Source: Acidobacteriota bacterium (GTDB lineage Bacteria; Acidobacteriota; Blastocatellia; RBC074). From it: DNA of 46,097 nucleotides. The translations under genes were made by a program, and so were the position numbers. The notes under the pieces are model-generated. The model made no database searches. It had not been told where the DNA came from and worked only from the letters and a program-made list of their open reading frames with translations. The stretch spans positions 1 to 46,097 of the forward strand of contig JAEUQO010000120.1 in the NCBI GenBank assembly GCA_016789605.1. Direction: 5' to 3'. Positions 42,155-46,097 of this stretch are shown piece after piece (within the stretch, counting starts at the first letter, position 1; each line of letters starts with the position of its first letter).

Positions 42155-43504
42155 TCAGCTTGTTTCGCGGGCAGGGAATTGCGCTGTACTTTCTGGCTGA
42201 CCCGGCAGCGGATGCGCATGGATGTCTTCGTGGGCGGTTTCTGAGGCCAGAAATACCGACACCAGCGTGATCAGCGCTACGACAATAATGTAAAGCGCAA
42301 TCGGCCAGGAGCTTCCCGTGCGGCGCAGCAAATCCGTCGCAATTAACGGTGACAACCCGCCTGCCAACACGGATGACAGTTGATAGCCAAGCGATGCGCC
42401 GGTGTAACGCACACGTGTCCCAAACAGTTCAGAAAAGAAACTGGCTTGTGGGCCATACATTGCGGCGTGACCGATGACCAACGCCAACACTACGGCCAGC
42501 ATCAGCCAAATCGTTTGTGCCGTTTCAATCAACCAGAAAAACGGAAAGGCAAACGCGCCGGTAAACAGCGCGCCAAACAAATACACCGGGCGGCGTCCTA
42601 ACCGATCAGAGAGCAAACCAAACGTCGGCAATGCGATCATCTGCAACACTGCCGCCAGCGAAACGGCATTCAAGACTGTCGCGCGAGAAAATCCGATCTG
42701 CGGGCGCGTGGCAAACGCCAGGATAAAGACTGTATACAGATAAAAAACGGCGTTGTCGGCCACGCGCGCGCCCATTGCCAACAACAGGTTTTTCGGATGA
42801 TGCCGAAATGCGTCGAGTACGGGCAGCCGGGCTTCGGTGCGCGTTTGTTTGATGGCGACAAAGCCTGGCGGTTCGACGACGGTCAGCCGTATGAACAACC
42901 CAACCGCGACCAGCAGAATGCTGAGCAAAAACGCGACGCGCCAGCCCCAACGAAGCATCGCAGCTTCAGGCAATTGCGAAATCTGTCCGAAAATCAGCGT
43001 AGACATCAGTAATCCGGCGGGCACACCGATTTGCGGCCAGCTGCCATAAAATCCGCGACGTCCGCGCGGCGCGTGTTCCACGGCCATTAACACTGCGCCG
43101 CCCCATTCACCGCCAACGGCGAATCCTTGCGCCAGTCGCAACACGATCAAAAGCACCGGAGCCCAAATGCCGATTTGTTCATACGTCGGCAGCATTCCGA
43201 TCAGCGCTGTCGCGATGCCCATCAACAGCAAAGTGAAAATCAACATGGACTTGCGTCCGATGCGGTCGCCGAAATGGCCGCACACAATGCCGCCAATCGG
43301 ACGCGCGACAAAACCCACGGCATAGGTGCCAAATGAGGCCAGCGTGCCGGTCAATTCATCGTAATTCGGAAAAAAGAGGCGACCAAAAACCAACGCGCTG
43401 GCTGTGCCATACAAAAAGAAGTCGTACCATTCAATGGTTGTGCCGACGAAACTGGCGAGCGCGACTTTGCGGATAGACGCGTGATCGTACGGAGCGGGTT
43501 TCAA
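42155..43504 (-). CDS. MFS transporter, metabolite:H+ symporter type
   Basis: 449 aa with twelve predicted helices. Opening motif ASFVGTTIEWYDFFLYG and the loop GHFGDRIGRKS are diagnostic of the metabolite:H+ symporter family (ProP, KgtP, shikimate relatives), as is RLAQGFAVGGEWGGA. The start is TTG: AGGAGG lies 9 nt upstream and no ATG is available nearby. Likely substrate is an organic acid, betaine or aromatic acid; not resolvable from sequence. Confidence 0.92.
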   Translation of the reverse strand: MKPAPYDHASIRKVALASFVGTTIEWYDFFLYGTASALVFGRLFFPNYDELTGTLASFGTYAVGFVARPIGGIVCGHFGDRIGRKSMLIFTLLLMGIATALIGMLPTYEQIGIWAPVLLIVLRLAQGFAVGGEWGGAVLMAVEHAPRGRRGFYGSWPQIGVPAGLLMSTLIFGQISQLPEAAMLRWGWRVAFLLSILLVAVGLFIRLTVVEPPGFVAIKQTRTEARLPVLDAFRHHPKNLLLAMGARVADNAVFYLYTVFILAFATRPQIGFSRATVLNAVSLAAVLQMIALPTFGLLSDRLGRRPVYLFGALFTGAFAFPFFWLIETAQTIWLMLAVVLALVIGHAAMYGPQASFFSELFGTRVRYTGASLGYQLSSVLAGGLSPLIATDLLRRTGSSWPIALYIIVVALITLVSVFLASETAHEDIHAHPLPGQPESTAQFPARETS

Positions 43505-43773
43505 TTGCTCAGTCCTCCTGTTGTTTGGACAGTGCTCAGACGTTGGACGATTGAATACAGTTGATGATACAGCAGAGATGTTTTGTTACCGCGTTGCAGG
43601 TGCGCGGACTATACCCTCGAAGCGTAGCGGGCGGAAGTGATAACCGTGCGACGCGCCAAAAGACCGGGCGCTTCGGCGGTTGTGCTGCGCCCGTCGCCAG
43701 ACGGGAAAGTTGACGCTCGCCCGGCACAAAAGTAGTATCGCCTTTCACGCGATCACACGCCGAAACACAACCG

Positions 43774-44265
43774 ATGGGCACCCGAATCAACCTAGCCGAA
43801 ACGTATCACTTTCGCGTCGCAGGCACGCGCTTGACCGTGTACAAAAAACGCGGCGAAAGCTATGAGCACGTTTTGATGAAAGCGCTGGGCTTTGTGCTTT
43901 ACCTGCCGCACTTTCCTCTGTTGGAAGTCGAACGCCGAATCGGCTTACGCTACAAGCCGGATTTGATTGCGCTGGACGAGCAAGGCAAAGCGGATTTCTG
44001 GGGCGAATGCGGGCACGTCGGTTTGCGCAAAGTTGGCTGGTTGGCCAAACATAGTGGGGCGCGGCAGATTGCGCTTTTCAAATACGCAATCACGGCCAAA
44101 CACTTCATCCAGCAAGTGCAAGACGAAGTTGAACCGAAATATCGTCCGGCGGGACGCCTGACGCTTTTCAACTTTGCGCCGTTGATCGTGCACGAAATCA
44201 ACCCCCAACACCAAGAGGAGATCAACGACATTCCACCTGAGTGGTACGAACGTTATGACATCTGA
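43774..44265 (+). CDS. PD-(D/E)XK nuclease-fold-like (YaeQ-like) protein
   Basis: 163 aa. The segment [39 protein letters not shown] resembles YaeQ-family proteins, which have a PD-(D/E)XK-like fold; the stretches are PDLIALDE and FWGECG. The usual catalytic Lys of E-x-K is not present at the expected place (ECG), so nuclease activity is doubtful. It overlaps the GNAT gene by 11 nt, suggesting cotranscription. Function unknown. Confidence 0.65.
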   Translation: MGTRINLAETYHFRVAGTRLTVYKKRGESYEHVLMKALGFVLYLPHFPLLEVERRIGLRYKPDLIALDEQGKADFWGECGHVGLRKVGWLAKHSGARQIALFKYAITAKHFIQQVQDEVEPKYRPAGRLTLFNFAPLIVHEINPQHQEEINDIPPEWYERYDI

Positions 44266-45031
44266 GTACACCATTCGCGAATGCACAACGATAGAAGATT
44301 TCGCCGGTTGCATTAACCTGCAACGCGTCGTCTGGCAATTTGAAGACCTGGACGTGACGCCTGTGCGCGGTTTCGTTGTCGCGCGTAACAGCGGCGGATT
44401 CACCTACGGCGCATTCGACGCGCACGATCAGATGGTCGGTTTCGCACACGCCCTGCCGGCCTTTACCCCTGAACAGAAGCCTTACTACTATTCGCAAATG
44501 ATGGCTGTGTTGTCGCATTTGCGAAATACGGGCATCGGCGCCCGGCTGAAACTGGCGCAACGCGACCACGCCTTGCGCACAGGTATTCCGCTGATTACCT
44601 GGACGTTCGATCCGCTGCAATCGCGCAATGCCTATCTGAATATCATCAAGCTGGGCGGCGTCGTGCGCACCTACAAAATCAATTTTTACGGACACGCCAG
44701 TTCCAGCACGTTGCATCGTGGCTTGGACACTGACCGGCTGTTTGTCGAATGGTGGGTGAATTCGCAGCACGTGGCTGACGCCGTCGCAGGCAAGCGTCGC
44801 ACTGACGCGCCTGTGGCCAGCGTCGAGGTCCCGCGCGACATCGAAGCCATCAAACATCGCAATATGCAGGAAGCCCAAAACTGGCAAGCGCAGATTCGCG
44901 CCGGATTCCAAAAATATCTGAGCGAAGGGCTGTATTGTGCCGGTTTTGAAACCGATGCCGACGGCGGTCATAGCCGCTATCTGTTTTATAAAGACGAACA
45001 TCAAGAGGAGAAAGAATCAGCACGCGGCTGA
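44255..45031 (+). CDS. GNAT-superfamily N-acyltransferase (COG3375-like)
   Basis: 258 aa. The GNAT core is seen in [30 protein letters not shown] (acyl-CoA loop RNTGIGARL) and [21 protein letters not shown]. It resembles COG3375 proteins. In Geobacillus and other bacteria these lie beside N-succinylamino acid racemase and act as N-succinyltransferases of D-amino acids. The adjacent menC/NSAR-like gene, 11 nt downstream, fits this pairing exactly. The substrate assignment is from context. Confidence 0.85.
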   Translation: MTSEYTIRECTTIEDFAGCINLQRVVWQFEDLDVTPVRGFVVARNSGGFTYGAFDAHDQMVGFAHALPAFTPEQKPYYYSQMMAVLSHLRNTGIGARLKLAQRDHALRTGIPLITWTFDPLQSRNAYLNIIKLGGVVRTYKINFYGHASSSTLHRGLDTDRLFVEWWVNSQHVADAVAGKRRTDAPVASVEVPRDIEAIKHRNMQEAQNWQAQIRAGFQKYLSEGLYCAGFETDADGGHSRYLFYKDEHQEEKESARG

Positions 45032-45042
45032 TTCGCTTGCGC

Positions 45043-46097
45043 ATGAAAATCGAACGCATTGAATTACGTGAAATCCATTTGCCGCTTGTGCGCCCGTTTG
45101 AAACCAGTTTCGGGCGCACGTTTGACCGCAACATCATTCTGGTCAAAGTCTATAGCGATGGTTTGATCGGCTGGGGCGAATGCACCGTCGGCGAAAATCC
45201 GTTTTATAACCACGAAAGCACGGGCAGTTGCTGGCAGGTGATCCGCGATTTTGCCGGGCCGATGGTGTTGGGCAAAGAGATCGAAACGCCCGAACAGGTT
45301 CCGCAACTGACCCGCCAGATTCGCGGCAATAAAATGGCGCGCGCCGCGGTCGAATGCGCGATTTGGGATTTGGAGGCGCGGCGGCAACACAAACCGCTCT
45401 GGCAATTGCTGGGCGGCACGCAAGAGGTGATCAATTGCGGCGTTTCGCTGGGGCTGGAAGACAGCGACGCGGCCATGCTCGAAAAGGTCGAAACCGAGGT
45501 TTCCGCCGGGTATCAGCGCATCAAGATCAAAATCAAACCGGGCCGGGATTACGAAATGATCAAGGCTTTGCGCAAGGAATATCCGAACATCGTGATGTCG
45601 GTGGACGCCAATTCCGCGTATACGCTGGCCGACACCGAGCTGCTGAAAAAACTGGACGAGTTCAATCTGCTGATGATCGAACAGCCGCTCAGTTACGACG
45701 ACATCATTGACCACGCCGCTTTGCAGCCGCAGCTCAAAACCGACATCTGCCTGGACGAATCCATCCTCAGCGTGGACGACACGCGCAAGGCGTTGCAGCT
45801 TGGCGCCTGTCGCATCATCAACGTCAAACTCGGTCGCGTCAGTGGTCACACCGAAGCGCGCAAGATTCAAGCGTATTGCCACGAACGCAACATTCCGGTT
45901 TGGTGCGGCGGTATGCTCGAAGCCGGCATTGGCCGCGCACACAACATTCACATGTCCACACTGCCGGGGTTCACGCTGCCGGGCGACGTGTCGGCGTCCA
46001 AACGCTACTGGACCGAAGACATCATCATTCCGCCCGTCGAAGTCACACCACAAGGCACCATCCCACGTCCGACCGGCGTCGGGCTTGGCTACGAGGT
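45043..46097 (+). CDS. menC: o-Succinylbenzoate synthase/N-succinylamino acid racemase, enolase superfamily (3' end outside window)
   Basis: 351 codons to the right edge. Catalytic positions of the OSBS/NSAR family are all visible: Lys161 and Lys163 (K-x-K), metal ligands Asp188, Glu213 and Asp238, and general-base Lys262. The family includes pure menaquinone OSBS enzymes and racemases of N-succinyl amino acids. The adjacent GNAT transferase and the absence of other men genes in the window favour racemase function, or both. ATG 45043 has only a weak ribosome-binding site, so translation may be coupled to the upstream gene. Confidence 0.9.
   Translation, partial: MKIERIELREIHLPLVRPFETSFGRTFDRNIILVKVYSDGLIGWGECTVGENPFYNHESTGSCWQVIRDFAGPMVLGKEIETPEQVPQLTRQIRGNKMARAAVECAIWDLEARRQHKPLWQLLGGTQEVINCGVSLGLEDSDAAMLEKVETEVSAGYQRIKIKIKPGRDYEMIKALRKEYPNIVMSVDANSAYTLADTELLKKLDEFNLLMIEQPLSYDDIIDHAALQPQLKTDICLDESILSVDDTRKALQLGACRIINVKLGRVSGHTEARKIQAYCHERNIPVWCGGMLEAGIGRAHNIHMSTLPGFTLPGDVSASKRYWTEDIIIPPVEVTPQGTIPRPTGVGLGYE

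Noticed and set aside
45064..46053. 329-codon minus-strand ORF opposite the menC-like gene
   Set aside because: Antisense shadow; the plus frame contains every OSBS/NSAR catalytic residue.

Overview
The window is chromosomal DNA of moderate GC content from a Gram-negative-type heterotroph, most likely an Acidobacteriota (Blastocatellia-like). This placement is inference. It rests on a secreted protein with Solibacter-type TIGR03437-like/IPT repeats, a winged-helix/Ser-Thr-kinase fusion, a DUF1501/DUF1800 pair, a YVTN-propeller cytochrome, and many Tat-type secreted sugar enzymes. There are no phage genes, transposases, rRNA, complete tRNA or CRISPR array.

Layout. 1-4002 (-): a giant secreted subtilisin fused to an RHS/YD-repeat wall protein, cut by the left edge. 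4573-7850 (-): a sugar-oxidation operon (Gfo/Idh/MocA, TIM-barrel isomerase, SDR). 8127-12558 (+): a surface-polysaccharide operon (GT4, two nucleotide-sugar SDRs, a WecA/MraY-like initiating transferase). 12660-13535 (-): a second secreted TIM-barrel isomerase. 13785-14762 (+): a zinc-ribbon kinase with degenerate metal-binding motifs. 14876-17491 (-): an IPT/TIG surface protein. 18011-21372 (-): the DUF1800-DUF1501 pair. 21579-22881: three near-identical tandem small-RNA cassettes on the minus strand. 23312-26915 (-): an operon of dienelactone hydrolase, SDR, zinc-ribbon/BON protein and endonuclease III-like glycosylase. 27157-29474 (+): a crotonase and a haem-motif outer-membrane protein. 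29592-31324: a divergent DUF4097-like/glycine-zipper pair. 31468-33741 (-): a YVTN/cytochrome c protein. 34410-35399 (+): a probably highly expressed secreted protein with its own promoter and a long leader. 35635-38406 (+): a four-domain winged helix-kinase-hydrolase-cyclase protein. 38407-43504 (-): a YeiH exporter, the Fur/Dps pair, an ECF sigma factor, a lone ferredoxin-thioredoxin reductase catalytic subunit and an MFS transporter. 43774-end (+): a YaeQ/PD-(D/E)XK-like protein, a GNAT transferase and an o-succinylbenzoate synthase/N-succinylamino acid racemase, cut by the right edge.

The strongest candidate for something undescribed is the array at 21579-22881. A 142-bp core occurs three times at 565-567 bp spacing with only 2-4 differences between copies, while the DNA between copies has diverged. 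Read on the minus strand, each core ends in a 22-position hairpin followed by a U-rich tract. Each is preceded, at identical distance, by a sigma-54-type -24/-12 promoter whose predicted +1 abuts the first conserved base. All four substitutions in the hairpin keep pairing (Watson-Crick or G.U) only if the minus strand is transcribed. Two units share an upstream palindrome resembling an enhancer-binding-protein site. The picture is a multicopy sigma-54-dependent sRNA family, analogous in architecture (not in sequence) to the Vibrio Qrr RNAs.
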